Below, in pieces: positions 27,146 through 58,407 of a DNA stretch of 64,000 nucleotides. Made by a program: the position numbers and the translations under genes. Source of the stretch: Cristatella mucedo (taxonomy: Eukaryota; Bryozoa; Phylactolaemata; Cristatellidae). The notes below the pieces were generated by a model. That model saw only the letters and a program-made list of their open reading frames with translations, did no database searches and had not been told where the DNA came from. The first letter of the stretch is position 1. Every line of letters begins with the position of its first letter. The DNA is taken from assembly GCA_009760855.2 (NCBI GenBank), contig WPIO01000011.1, forward strand, positions 5,463,501 through 5,527,500, in the 5' to 3' direction.

Positions 27146-27475
27146 GGGTTTCAGATACAAGTGTTTGGAGATCAGTGAGGGTTACAGATACAAGTGTTTG
27201 GAGATCAGTGAGGGTTACAGATACAAGTGTTTGGAGATCAGTGAGGGTTACAGATACAAGTGCTTGGAGATCAGTGAGGGTTTCAGATACAAGTGTTTGG
27301 AGATCAGTCAGGGTTACAGATACAAGTGTTTGGAGATCAGTGAGGGTTACAGATACAAGTGTTTGGAGATCAGTGAGGGTTACAGATACAAGTGTTTGGA
27401 GATCAGTGAGGGTTTCAGATACAAGTGTTTGGAGATCAGTGAGGGTTACAGATACAAGTGTTTGGAGATCAGTGT
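27146..27475. repeat. 33-bp minisatellite, ten units
   Basis: Ten head-to-tail units of 33 bp, each beginning GGGTTACAGATACAAGTGTT or GGGTTTCAGATACAAGTGTT, with only occasional single changes. Because 33 is a multiple of three, several frames on both strands stay open, for example the 11-residue repeat GYRYKCLEISE. This is judged non-coding. Confidence 0.95.
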
Positions 27476-27799
27476 CAGCTCCAAGTACGATTGGGATTAT
27501 GATCTTCAAAGAGTGTGGTGGGTGGATTATTCAATTGGGCTGTCTATAGTACAGATGAGACACTGGTGGGACCTTGCTTATTCTGCTGTTGAGAGGAGGC
27601 CGATGATGGGAAGGCTTCATTAGCATAGGATCTGCTGAGCTCTCTCTCTCCTTCACTCTCTTTCGCCGCCGGCGACTGTGTCGCTTCATTTTACATTTTG
27701 GGCATAGTGCGTCCAAGCTAGCAAGTCAACTCATCCGTTGCTCTTGTCAAGCTACTGAGTCGTTTTTATTGTTACTAGTTTTTAGGTACTTGCACATTT

Positions 27800-27930
27800 G
27801 CCTAGTAATGATAGCTCACCGTGTATGGTTTTGCTTCCTTTGCAGCATATGTAAAGTGCCTAGAGAGAAATCTAGCTGATGCTTTACAAATGTCATTACA
27901 GTTATGATTATTATTATTATTACTATTATA
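27800..27930 (+). mobile_element. LINE A 3' tail fragment
   Basis: GCTTCCTTTGCAGCATATGT, AAGTGCCTAGAGAGAAATC and an ATT tail are present. Part of the second hairpin arm is lost. Confidence 0.75.
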
Positions 27931-28107
27931 TTCTTACAGCTGGATCGCTACTGATATTGGTATTTTTCTTTGTGAAAATGCATGGCTAATAGTTGTGTGC
28001 TTTTTCAATTGTTGATGGTGGTTTCGTTAGTAACCTTGCATAGATTAATACGAAACTTAGAACTAGTACAACTACTTGAAGACAGTTTTAAAAGTTGAGG
28101 TGGTGGA

Positions 28108-28200
28108 TAATAATAAAAATGCTTTTGATATAGCGCCCTCAGAGAACGCAATCTCTTTCTAGGCATTTTACATGTGCTGAAAAGAAAGCATGATTGGATG
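28108..28200 (-). mobile_element. LINE A 3' tail fragment
   Basis: A reverse-complemented hairpin region (ATAGCGCCCTCAGAGAACGC, AATCTCTTTCTAGGCATTTT) follows an AAT run. Confidence 0.8.
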
Positions 28201-30207
28201 GAGGGGTTGTGAGGTGGAGAAGCTGCCAGAAAGTTGCGAGGTCGAAGAGGTTCCCCAAGAATTCCAAAAGGTCAGGTCACACGGGAAAGGCATTTGGAAG
28301 GGTACTCTCAAGCTATGATCTTTATTTGTGACAAAAGATTATTTACTAGCCACTAGGTCTGGCTGTACAGAAGCAGCAACAACAGATGGGTGCAGCAGGG
28401 AGAGGTTAGGACAGAAGCAGGCTGAGTAACAGTTGGAGGGTGCTTGTACTATTTAAGTGCTGCCGTCGATTATGCTGCCACATTTGCAGTAAACCACTAC
28501 CCTCCCCGAAAATCGAGCTTATTAACTTCCTGATGTGGGTGGTGGAGGATCGAAGTCAGCCTAAAGAAGTTGCTGGTATCCGAATTGCTGGCTATGGCCT
28601 CCTGGTGTTTCCCTCTGATTGTTGTGATTGTGTTTTGCTTGTTAGACTGGCCGGTCATGTCGGCGTCTTCAAAGGCGACTCATGGGGGACCATGATGTGC
28701 CTAAAATAAATCAGGCCGCAGGCTAAGCCATAAATAGATCTGTGTTGCAGCATTTTTGTATGCCCATTTCCAGTCTTTCGGCCATTTCAGACTCCTCCCT
28801 CACTTTGTTGTCCCTGGCTCAGGGATGGCAGCTTTTCCGACTTTTGAGTCACCTGGCAGTTTGCCTTTGAGCTATGAGCCATGAGCTGTGAGTGTGAGCA
28901 CGCTCGCTCTCGCCTGTGCATTTTTATCTCCAGACAACGTGCACAATCGTGCGTTCAAGGAAGCCAGCGGCTGCTGTGGCTGCACGGCACGTCAGCGTGC
29001 ACATGCACGGCCAAGCCGAGCTGCCCATGCTCCGACTCCATGTCAGTTACAAAGTGCCCCATAGTGGTCTCTCCGTGCTCGCTCCATCCGGGGTTTCTGT
29101 ATCGCCGAGATCGGGGGGGGGGGGGGGGCAGCAGCCACTCCCTCTCTGTGCCGCTCCTGGGAAAGGTGCTGCTGGCAAAGCTCCACTCGACGGTTGCTGC
29201 TTCTGGAATCTTCTGGCGTTCGTAGGCTTGCTTGTTCCAAGTTCCGTAGCTATCAACGTCATTGAAGCAAGCTGGGTTGCCATGACGCCAAGCATGCTGT
29301 CGAGCTGTGGCGGGCTGCAGCAATGGCAAGAGCTTGGACCATCTGCTCACTGCCTGCCTGTGTACATGCCTGCCTGTCCACCCTCCTCACACCGACCTAT
29401 CCAGTGACCCAACCACTGCTCCTCGCTCAGCTCATCCACGCTCGGAAGGGCAAAGCGATTGCCCCTTAGGATGCAGGCGGCTCGGCAAGACCATCTCTCT
29501 CTCTCTCCGGGTGTCGGCTGCACATGTCTTGACCCAGCGGCCCACTGCCACTCATGTCAGCGGCAGAGCATGATCAGTATCAGCCCCACTAGCTAAGCTT
29601 GCGCCTAGCACGGAAGCTCCTGCCGAAGGCGCTTCGCAGCGGCGGCCGTGTGAATCGTATGCTTGGCGGTAAGAACGAGCAGACATCGTGAGGCCGCGAT
29701 GCTGCAGACGGCTGAACAGCTCGAAACCTCAGTGCATGCCTGCTAGTTTTTGCATCCCTTCTCACCCCCTTCCTCTCCTGTCCCTCGAAGCCACCTTCAC
29801 AATGCTGGCTTTAGCTGTGCTAGGCAAGAGTGCGTGTCTGCGAGGGTTTTCTAACGCAACGGACGTTGCTAGACACGCTCTGCGCCACTGTGACTCGTCA
29901 GGTCTCTGCTGAGCGCTGGTAGCCTGCTTGCCGATGACCTAGCTAGCTATACTGTCGGACTAATGTGAGGGCTTACCACTGGCACCGGAGGCGCTCTTCA
30001 GCTGCCTTGCGAGTGAGTCGAACGTTGTCGGCGTGCATCGAAGGAGGAGCGCTCATCCACCGCATCTTCGTGTGTGCATGCCGGCATGCTTCCGAAACTG
30101 CTTCGTGTTGAATGCGAACATGCCGGGCTGCGCCGCTGAGCGGATAGAATTGTTACCTGTTCCCAGCAAAAGCTTGGGCTTCCCGCGCTCGTCCGTCCGA
30201 GCAGGTG

Positions 30208-49753
<19,546 letters not shown>

Positions 49754-51177
49754 CGCGCGTGCAAGTGTGCCAGTGCCCTCGAAGTGCGGCATGCCACCAG
49801 CAGACGTCAGGCAGCTGTGCTTGCCGTGCGAGACATTGCGAGAAAGAGAGAGAAGAGAGTTCTCCCTGACGGGTGACGCAGCCGAGCTGGTCGAGCTCCG
49901 GCACCCGGATGAGGCATCCGCCCACCGATGCCGTCCGGCAAGTGACGGTGGAACCCGAGAGCGACGCTGGAGCTCAGCTGCTGCTGCTGCTGCGCCGTTT
50001 TTTGTCGTTGCAAGAACTCCGCTGCCTCTGCCGCTCGGCCGACGGGAGCGGCTCCAGGACTGGTGACTGGTGCGCCGGAGAACTCCCAAAGTTGGGGGAC
50101 ATCTCTCCACTGTTTTGGCGCATCGCTTGCGAACAGCCGTGTCGATTGCATCGCCGCCTCGTCTTATCCTCGGCATGGATTCTTTGCTGATGGTGCGCTG
50201 CTGCCGCTGCGAGCACCTGAGCAATTTAGTTAAGCGAAGTGTCGAATCTCTCAGCCCAACGTTTGCCGAGCTCATCGCATCGGCCCCGCATCCGCTCCCA
50301 CTCGGCATCCTTTGCCACCGCCCCCAACCACCCACCCTACCGGCTGCTAGCTGCTCGGAACCCTCATGAAGCGACCCCTCGTGACGAACGCGAGAGAGAC
50401 GCCTGCAGCTGTCCTTTGCTGCCTGACGCGCAGCTGTGCGCGCTGACTCCCGTTTACCAGCAACGCCTGCTCACCTTTCCACCGAGTGGCAGCGGCTGCT
50501 CGTGCTTCGAGCGCTCGGTTGCCCAGCAGCTCTCTGCTTCCGTTCTCTCTGCTGCCAGTCGGACGGGCCTGGGCTGGGCAGCAGGCCCAGCCCATGCTGC
50601 AAGCACGACTAGCTGCTTCCCCCCCCCCCCCCGGTGCTGCACTGCACGAGGTGGCCGAGCAGGCTGCCGCTAGGAGAGGTCGCCTCGTTTACTGACCGAG
50701 CATCCGGCAGCGGCGCTTTGGCTCGGTGACGACCACGTGTATTTTGTGTTCACTTCGTGATGCCGTGTCAGTATTGAGATCGCCGTTGTTGTTTTAGCAT
50801 TCTCTGTCCCGCCGAATACACGACCGATTTCTTTCAGGCTTGTAGACTCTGTAGGCCCCGGTGTTGGTTCAGACAAGACTTGTTCGTAGAGGTGATGAAG
50901 CTATTTGCTGCTTTGACACAGGTTGCAAGCTGAGACACTTCGGAAACAGTTGTAGTTAAGTGCATCCATCCATTAGGTACTTCTAGCTACCTAACGGAGT
51001 AGGCTTCAATTATTTAGCGAGTTTCATTCGCAATCACGTGCAAGCATATTCTACGTCCGAAATTATGCCTGTGCCGAACGATGGCCCATCGTATGTTTAT
51101 TCCGATCCATATGGGAGCTGGAATAAGCCCAAAGACCCTTTATGCGACGTCATCCGAATATATTTCGTGAAGAGTTT

Positions 51178-51360
51178 AAGCTTTAACTGCTCTCCTGACT
51201 CTGCTATGCTTCCCACTTTCTCTTTGTTGCGTGAGACGAAGTCTGTTGGCTACCGAATGCTACCGAAAGCAGCTTAGGCTGTGAGTGCACTATACAAAAC
51301 TCTCCTGTGTAACACCCACGCAGTCTTTGTGGCTTAGCGGAGCTACAGACAAAGATATAA
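51178..51360 (+). mobile_element. LINE B 3' fragment
   Basis: It reads NCSPDSAMLPTFSLLRETKS, then the 3' untranslated end (ACACCCACGCAGTCTTTGTG, GAGCTACAGACAAAGATA). Confidence 0.85.
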
Positions 51361-52133
51361 GTGCTTGAGCTGGCTTTTTGTCAGATTCTAGCTCTTTTTA
51401 GAAGAATTTGATCCTACGTTTTCTGTACCTTCAAGAAAGCTCCACAATCAGAGTCTAGCACGTTTGGCAAGGGTCTTCTTCAGCACGTGACTACCAAGTG
51501 TAACCGAGGAATTGACACGGTTGCTCAACCTCTTGCATGTAGAGGGCTCTACAGGACTGGTTCCTTCTTCCTCCTATGAACAGCTATTATATCCGTCCTT
51601 TTAGCCTTTTTTCGTTCCTTATTAATCACCGGTCTCAGCAAGAACGTACTGGCCCAAACGCCCATTCCACATCGGTTTACCGAGCATCAGTGCTGATCTC
51701 TTACGTTCAGGCTACAAGGGGGCTACGAGTGGCCATCGCAGGCCTGAAGCCTCTTGGTCGGTCGGTCGGTCTGCCTGCTTCTTAGGCAAAGGATCAGGTG
51801 CACGAACGTTGTTCGTGTCATGCACTAGGCAGTTATATCGCCTGTTTCGAAAAGAGCGATCGGCGATGGCCGCATCGACTGGCCTGGTAGTGCAGAAGCC
51901 TCCAAATTTCCGGCTCCTCTGTTGGGGGAACAGCCAAGGCCCACCCTGCTGCGAAAATGCTCGGCTCTTTGCCTTTCAAGATCAGCTCTTTTTTGCTAAA
52001 TAGAATCAACATTTACCATAGCTAGGGTTTCTGACAAACAAAACTTAAAAAATTGCCTTTTACTGTTTTCAAAAGTTGCAAGTTGATACATGTTTACCTC
52101 TTACAATAATATTTCAAGAATACAAGTGCATTA

Positions 52134-52600
52134 TGGGAAATGTCAAGAGAATACTTAAAAAATGTTTGCGACAATCGAATAGTTGTTTAGGGTACCTTTC
52201 GAAAAGGGAATATATTGGAACTGGGATCGAAAGTTCTGACGACTTTCGCATAAAAGAAAAAATAGTTATGCTAACAGTGTCTATACTGGATGTAAATGTA
52301 TCTATTAATATATGCAACTTGTATCCCACCTTTTTTAACCTTGACAGATCGAGGTGCGTGCGTGAAGCGTGTTGGGGGCATGCTTGTGACTCTTTTATAC
52401 AGCTTTCTTTTCAGTGAAGCTGGATGCCTTGTACATTCCATTACTCAGCCATTACTACACGCATCGGAGTGAAATTTGAAATCCAAGTTCAGCTCTGCTT
52501 GTTCTAACCGATGCCAGAATATTTTCCTATTTTGGTTGAATATATTTGGCTGTATTTGCCAATGATTGCGGAAAATAGAGCTCCAAGACGTTTGATTACC
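52134..52600 (-). repeat. Element C copy 3, with its terminal module inverted
   Basis: The body (52134-52560) is the reverse complement of copies 1 and 2, with blocks GGGATCGAAAGTTCTGACGA and TGAAATTTGAAATCCAAGTT. The end module at 52561-52600 (ATGATTGCGGAAAATAGAGC, then CAAGACGTTTGATTACC) lies in the opposite orientation relative to the body. Confidence 0.8.
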
Positions 52601-52830
52601 GACTTCAAAGGAAAACTCGAGAGAGGAGTAAAGCTTAGCACGACTGTGGATAAATACAAACCGTTAGAAAAGATGTCGATATTTTGTTATCAGAATTCAT
52701 GATAGCGGCGATAAAACGACAATAAAGATGGGATTTGTTCGCATATTTGATTTGTGCACTGCTCTCGATATGGTCGAGTCAGCGAAACTAATTTGTTTGA
52801 GTTTATGAAAGAACAATAAAGAGGGATTTA

Positions 52831-53133
52831 ATGGGATCTACCCAGGACAGAGCTGCAGTAACTAAGAAATGCATTAGCCATATCAATATCGTCGGACAGT
52901 TCTGCTTAAACTATGGTCTGCACCTAGGAGTATGTGACTCATTCTATGAGAAGAGTACTGAAATGGACGATTTAATCCTGGATAGTGACGATATTGATGA
53001 CGTAGAAAATTTTAAAGCAGGTACAGACAGGTGTGATAAGCGACAATGCATTAGATGTAAACGCCGATTACGTCGTTTCTCTTTTCTTCGTAATCACCGT
53101 GCACCAGTTTCGTCATATCACTTTCGTTTGTAA
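52831..53133 (+). other. Unassigned open frame with a CxxC ... H cluster
   Basis: A 100-residue frame starts at an ATG. It has an acidic stretch (DDLILDSDDIDDVENF) followed by a basic block CDKRQCIRCKRRLRRFSFLR. The CxxC and the following His hint at a zinc-finger half, but the second pair of ligands is not well placed. I do not recognise it and cannot call it a gene. Confidence 0.2.
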
Positions 53134-53242
53134 TTTGAATCCGTCCTGTGAGATTGATTATTGTATATACTTGTTTCTAGTGATAGCTCTAATCGGTATT
53201 CCATCAGTAACAAGCCAGATCGTTGGCAAGCTTCTTCCGGCT

Positions 53243-53476
53243 CTAGCGCGACAGGAAATCGGCAATCGTTTCTATTCTCTTATTGTTCTCGGGCTCTTCC
53301 TTGGATGTACACCCTCCGGCACGCTTATCAAAATCAATTCTATGAATTTTAGGATGATTCTTCAACGTTGTGAAGTTTTCAGAGCATTTGAAGGTTTTAT
53401 TACATCGTCCACATTGATCTTCTAATTCATCTGTAATTGGATTCTTTCGTTTTCGGCGTATTCCCAAACTGAGCAC
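53243..53476 (-). pseudogene. Possible C2H2 zinc-finger fragment
   Basis: On the minus strand a 77-residue frame holds CGRCNKTFKCSENFTTLKNH followed by PKIH. This is a C-x2-C ... H-x3-H finger whose inner spacing (15) is three longer than the usual 12. It is followed by a stop in RAAG-free sequence (FLSR stop). It may be a single finger of a decayed or unassembled zinc-finger gene or transposon protein. Confidence 0.3.
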
Positions 53477-54079
53477 ATGCAGTTCTGATGCGTAACGGAT
53501 TGGAACATAAACGGATTATTATATAACGGATTATTACATACTGTTATGCACCAGAACTGCACCAGGACTATGAATTTGAAAAATGGATTTTTTGAAGAGT
53601 GCCGCGGCCGTGGCATTCAAGCTCTCTGCACTACGAGTCCGTTTGGACATTTTAGGGCGAATCACGTTCTTCCTTCGTTTCGTATCGTTAAACCATTTCC
53701 GGAGGCGGAGAACATTTGCACGTCGATCGATCGGTGAATTGAGTACGAGGTATTTTTTTTATTGAAGCAGAATGGAAGGGAAAGAAAATGTATTACATTT
53801 TATGTAATTTCAGTTCAACAATCCTTTTCCTGTAGGCTCGGTGGCAGCAATCATACCTACTTCTTCCATAATCTCTACGGTCCCCTGTGAAAACGCGACC
53901 TTGAAATTTCTGCGGCATGATGACCAAGTCTATCATATTCATCTTTCAGAAACGAAGCCAAATTTTTGCTGGACCTGCTGCAATTTTTTTCACATTTCAC
54001 CGTCATAATTGGCAAGCTAAAACCTAGAGTAAAGTATTTTTATCATCCCCATTGACATTCTGCATGTTACCGCTAACCA

Positions 54080-54250
54080 TTTGACCATGCTTGCAATACA
54101 GCATATGTAAAGTGTCTATAAAGAGATTAAGTTCTCTGAGGGCACTATACAAATATATTTTAGTAGTAGTAGTAATAATAACAATGGAGGTAGTTCGTTT
54201 GTATAGCACCCAATGGGAGCTTAGTCTATATCCTGATGCTTTATATCTTA
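54080..54250. mobile_element. LINE A tails, one plus and one minus
   Basis: A plus-oriented diverged hairpin (AAGTGTCTATAAAGAGATTA, TTCTCTGAGGGCAC) with a TAGTAGTAG tail lies at about 54080-54175. It abuts a minus-oriented, very diverged tail to about 54250. Confidence 0.65.
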
Positions 54251-54467
54251 TTCTAAGAGAATCGGTACTATTGGATTTAGTGACGTGCCCGATATCAAGT
54301 GTGGAAACGTAAACAAGTATCATCTAAGGCCAGCCTCATAAAGCAAACAGGAACACACTCAGGGCTACCGGTTCGTAAGACCTACGGCTATGAAAATGTA
54401 TTGACTAAATGCACAGATACGGACGTGAAGCAAACTAACAAAATACACAGAGGTGAAACAATCGTGT

Positions 54468-54545
54468 TTCCTTTGCAGCATATGTAAAGCGCCTAGAAAG
54501 AGGTGGAGTTCTTTGAGGGTGCTTTATCAAGTGTGATAGTACTAT
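54468..54545 (+). mobile_element. LINE A 3' tail fragment
   Basis: CCTTTGCAGCATATGTAAAG, GCGCCTAGAAAGAGGTGG and TTCTTTGAGGGTGC form a slightly mutated hairpin. Confidence 0.75.
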
Positions 54546-55189
54546 TGTTATAAAGAAAAGCTAACCTGAACAAATGTGTCTATGGCTGGGAATTAAAAGA
54601 GGAGAGATATCATTGCATGCAGTGACCGTAGCCGTAAGCGGGGTACAGGATTTGGGTGCCGAGGATGAGGGTACAGGATTTGGGTGCTGACGGCTCGATC
54701 GCCAAAAGTTTTCGACTTCATGCATGACACGAGCAAAATGACCGGAGAGCTGAATAGTGGCTGGTGTAAGGGCAGTTAAACTGGAGGAGCAGTGAGGCCG
54801 GATAGACAGGGTGGTGAAAGCGAGTGAAGAGACCTGTAGGGCCAAATTGAGGATTCTGATACCGATTCAATGCTGGAGAGGGAGCTCGTGAAGCTCCGAC
54901 AGAACTAGTGTAATGTGTTAGCTAGGCCGTTGACGAAAGACCAGACGAATCATCTAAATTTCGGACTAGTTGCTGGCGATTAAGGGCATAGGCTGGGAGT
55001 AATAAATAAATTTGAAATTTTCTAGACGTAACGTCACATGCTTGTGAAATAGTTGGGCTGTCTTACTCTTCTTTTTAAAATAAGGTTTGAAATCCTGTGA
55101 TGGTCCTTGGCTGAAAGTAGGCCGGTTTGACGGCTGAGGAAATGCGATCATGGAGTGACGTCCTTTTTGAACAGCAATTTAGCATAATG

Positions 55190-55500
55190 TGATTTATCTC
55201 CATCTGCAACTCCACAAAGCCACAGCGACTATGTAGGAGTTACAGAGGAGAGTTTTCTACACCACACTAAAACCAAAGCGGCTTTTGGTTTATATTCGGT
55301 AGCCAGCGGACTTCATCTCACGCAACAATCAGAAATTGAGAAGCACAGCTGAGTAACGAGGGCAGTTAGCAAGTAGTGAGTAGCATGTAAGTAGTAGCTA
55401 TGGACAGCTGGAAAGGATGTGCCACAACCGGCAGCAGCAGAGTAGATGTCCCTGCGAAAGAATTGTGGAAACGAGTTACACGGCCGGACCTTGGTCGGGG
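55190..55500 (-). mobile_element. Diverged LINE B 3' end
   Basis: The reverse complement of the LINE B end is visible (CAACTCCACAAAGCCACAGC, GCGGCTTTTGGTTTATATTC, GGTAGCCAGCGGACTTCATC). The frame is broken. Confidence 0.7.
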
Positions 55501-55589
55501 CGAGCACCTATTAGAGACACTGGAACGAGTAGCTGCCGACGAACGAAACTGGTCAACAATTTGAGGATGCCTCGACCGGGAGACTAAAC

Positions 55590-56235
55590 CTAAGATTGAT
55601 CCATGCATTTGCGACATTCCGTCTCGACTTCTGTAGCTCACAGCTTGCTGGTTTCCTGGCCGGCGCAATTAGGCGCTTACAGTTGGTGCTAAACTCTGCA
55701 GCAAGGCCTGCCTATCTTGAGCGTCGCAGTTGCCTCATCACACCCCATCTCAACGACGTGCAATGGCCGCCAGTCGTGCAGTGCATCGACTTCAAGGTTT
55801 TGTCGCTCACTTTTAGGTCCCTTCATTCCCTTGCTCCGGCCTACCAATCGGAATGATTTCGCAATCGGGCTAGGTATCGTATATCTGCTCTTCTGACTCA
55901 AATCGCTTACCTATACCTCGCACGAACCTCAAATCCTTTAGCGACCGTAACTTTAGCTCGAATGCTCACAAAGCCTGAAACTCACTCCCGACTGATGTTA
56001 CGACATTCCTGACTTGATGACATTCAAAAAGAAGCTGAAACGCTTCTCACAGCATTTCCTGCGACCGTGAGAATTGCCCTATGTGTGCTTTTGCGTTCTG
56101 ACGCTGTTCATTTTTATCACTAACCATATTGACATGCTTCCCTTTTAGCACGCTATGCAAAGTGCCAAGAAAAAGATTTTGTTTTGTGAGGACAGTACAC
56201 ACGTTTCTTACGGTAATAACAATTATTATTAAAGT
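55590..56235 (+). mobile_element. LINE A ORF2 C-terminus and 3' end, diverged
   Basis: It reads FATFRLDFCSSQLAGF, LNSAARPAYLERRSCLITPH and DVQWPPVVQCIDFKVLSLTF, then a diverged 3' untranslated region and weak tail. Several frameshifts show it is old. Confidence 0.8.
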
Positions 56236-58203
56236 CTGAACATTTAGAGATGTAGCTCAGATGGCTACCCAGTGGTCGATATATTATTTACTCCACCACC
56301 TACAACTTGTCACTAGCTGGACTGAGAGTAATATTTAAAAGATTTTTTTGCGGTAACCGAGAATGGCTTGAAATTGAAAGAGATGCTAGCAACCGCGGGT
56401 ACACCGCTGCCAGTTTTTAGTGATCTCGGAATAGAAAAAAAAGAAGAGGGGAAACCATCTCAGGTAGCTTCTGCGATAGCCGAGTGGTTCGTCGACTTCG
56501 GCCAGGTCTCAGTGACTGCATCAAATCCCAGAGCATCGTCAAGCATTAAGCTGCCAACATCTAATGAAATATTGAACGCAGAGAGCGGGCATTCCAGAGG
56601 CGAAAGTTACAAGCGGTCATCGAGGTTAGCATCGACTTCATTGCTAAGAGATTTGAGAAACTAGAAGCAGTTTTATGAAGAATACTGCAACAAAAAATTT
56701 AGCAGTCACTCAAACGGAGAACGTGTGTTCTGGTTAGTAAGTGCGGTGCTGAAGGAAGTAAGCAATTACAAGTGTGAGTCAGTTCGCACGTAATTTATCC
56801 GATGTCGGGGAAAGAAGACTCTTGTGATTCGCAAAACAAGTTTCGGTTGTATCATTTGCGACGTTAGTAGCCTTGAAAGGATGTTTCGCTTAGTTATTTT
56901 CGAATATGTAGGGATGATGGCCGCCCCTTTTAATTAACCTAAAGCTCCAAGCCGACGAGCTATTCAAGTAAACAGCACGAAGTTGTAAGATAATGCGTTT
57001 GCTTTCGTGTTGCTCAGCTTAGAGGATTAGCCCTGTCTAACGGCGCGTCACTTCAGGCGACTTTCGGCACGTTCAGTCAAGGCCTGGATTCGTCACCCGA
57101 AAATCACTGGCTGCGGGCTTGGATTGCCGCAATAAGTCAATTAAGCGTACTCTTAGGAGAAGCGTTCGTACGCGTGACGACCGCAAGCAACTTGGCGGCA
57201 ACTGAACATTAGTCAACATACTGAACTACTAGAGTGCTCGGTCATCTTGTACAAATGCGAGCGGCAGGCCTAGCACTCTGATGCACTAACAGCAGAAATT
57301 GCCAGGTACATCTACACAGCGGTGCTCGAGTTTGCTACAACCGGATGCGGTAGACATTGGCGGAAATTGCGCCACCGCGCGCGGGTGGCGGACTCGTAGT
57401 AGTAGAAGCAATTGCACGTAGACGATAAACGGCTCCTAACGGTCTAAACCAAGCGGCACAGCAAAAACTGTTCGTTACGGAGTAGTGCCATTTCATAGGC
57501 AGGCGCACAGCGTCTGCTCCGGTCAAAGGGCTGCCCAACTGACGCGCGCGTCGCCGATTACCGTAGCATTATAAATGTGGAGCGGCACAATTATGAGTGG
57601 ATAAGCACACCTGCAGCTCCCCGCCTAAATTACGCACTAAATTAAAATGATAAAACCTGTAGGCAAGAAATTATATAATTTTTCTAAACGTAATCGAGGT
57701 CGGATTGCACGAGGCCAAGTTTTGCTTGATAGGCCGGAGCGAAGTGTGTAGAAGGTCGACGTCTGGAGCAAACTCAAGTACATCTCAATCGGCGCCGGTG
57801 CGACGCGCAGCGGCGTGCCCGACGGCGGCTGCGTTTGGATTAGCAGCCGGCAGGCTCGTTCGACAGGCGGCGCGGCGGCTGCATGCGAAAACGCAGGCGA
57901 CTGCCATGGCTTCTCGCCAGCGAGATCCAAAAATGTAACTGCAACATGTAACTGAACCGGGCGGCGACAAAGGTCTGGACGATCGCACACGCGCTTTTTA
58001 CCCACCCCGACTGGGGGCGCGGACGGTACTTCAACGGGGGAGATCGAAGTTTCCGGTTCCGCTGTTTTCCGGCGAGTGCGTCCGTAGATACTGTGGGTGA
58101 CGGAACCGGCGAGACGTTAGAACCTTTCATATTTTCGAAAGCTTTTTTAAATTGGTCGCGTTCAGCTCACGCGCGTCGTACTCGCTTGCAGTTGTAGTTG
58201 CGC

Positions 58204-58407
58204 ATGGCGGCCGCCCTGAGGTTAGCGAGTGCCGCTGCTGCGAGCTCTCTGGGATCAGCACGTGTTCGATCTATCGGTTTGAGGCTGATGGCATCGTCGA
58301 ACTCGGGCCTCCTCATAAACGAGCCCAAGTACTCCTTCTTACGCGAACTGGGCCTGAGCGAAGACAACCTCGGCGCCTATGACGGCACCTGGTTTGGTTC
58401 TGGCGAG
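58204..58407 (+). CDS. ALDH7A1: ALDH7A1 exon 1 (presequence and N-terminus)
   Basis: 68 codons, from [20 protein letters not shown] to DGTWFGSGE, donor gtagcg. The context gcgcATGg is favourable. A second in-frame Met at residue 29 precedes [13 protein letters not shown]. Confidence 0.93.

Larger units (their letters stand above)
18572..30207. other. Intergenic stretch between ELAC1 and the tau-like gene
   Basis: The two genes point away from each other, so both promoters should lie here. The stretch 22500-24400 is GC- and CpG-rich and is a candidate CpG-type regulatory or 5' untranslated region, but no exon could be supported. The remainder is retroelement fragments, a 33-bp minisatellite, GA repeats and G or C homopolymers (for example a G run near 29110). 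No recognisable protein domain appears in any frame. Confidence 0.5.
49754..58203. other. Intergenic stretch between the tau-like gene and ALDH7A1
   Basis: It should contain the tau-like 3' untranslated region and the ALDH7A1 promoter, but neither boundary is marked clearly. The first AATAAA motifs I see (near 52721 and 52815) are about 3 kb past the stop. The content is LINE A and B fragments, element C copy 3 and an AT-rich block at 52.6-54.0 kb. That block has a possible zinc-finger remnant; the rest shows nothing recognisable. Confidence 0.5.

Noticed and set aside
27146-27475. CRISPR-like array
   Set aside because: The units are contiguous with no unique spacers, and the DNA is clearly animal nuclear sequence.
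27120-27623. Frames of 124-164 residues with an 11-residue repeat
   Set aside because: They arise from a 33-bp minisatellite; frames on both strands are open simply because the unit is a multiple of three. No domain or splice sites were found.
56368-56664. 98-residue frame upstream of ALDH7A1
   Set aside because: It has no ATG start (it opens at TTG), no recognisable domain, and lies in repeat-flanked intergenic DNA.
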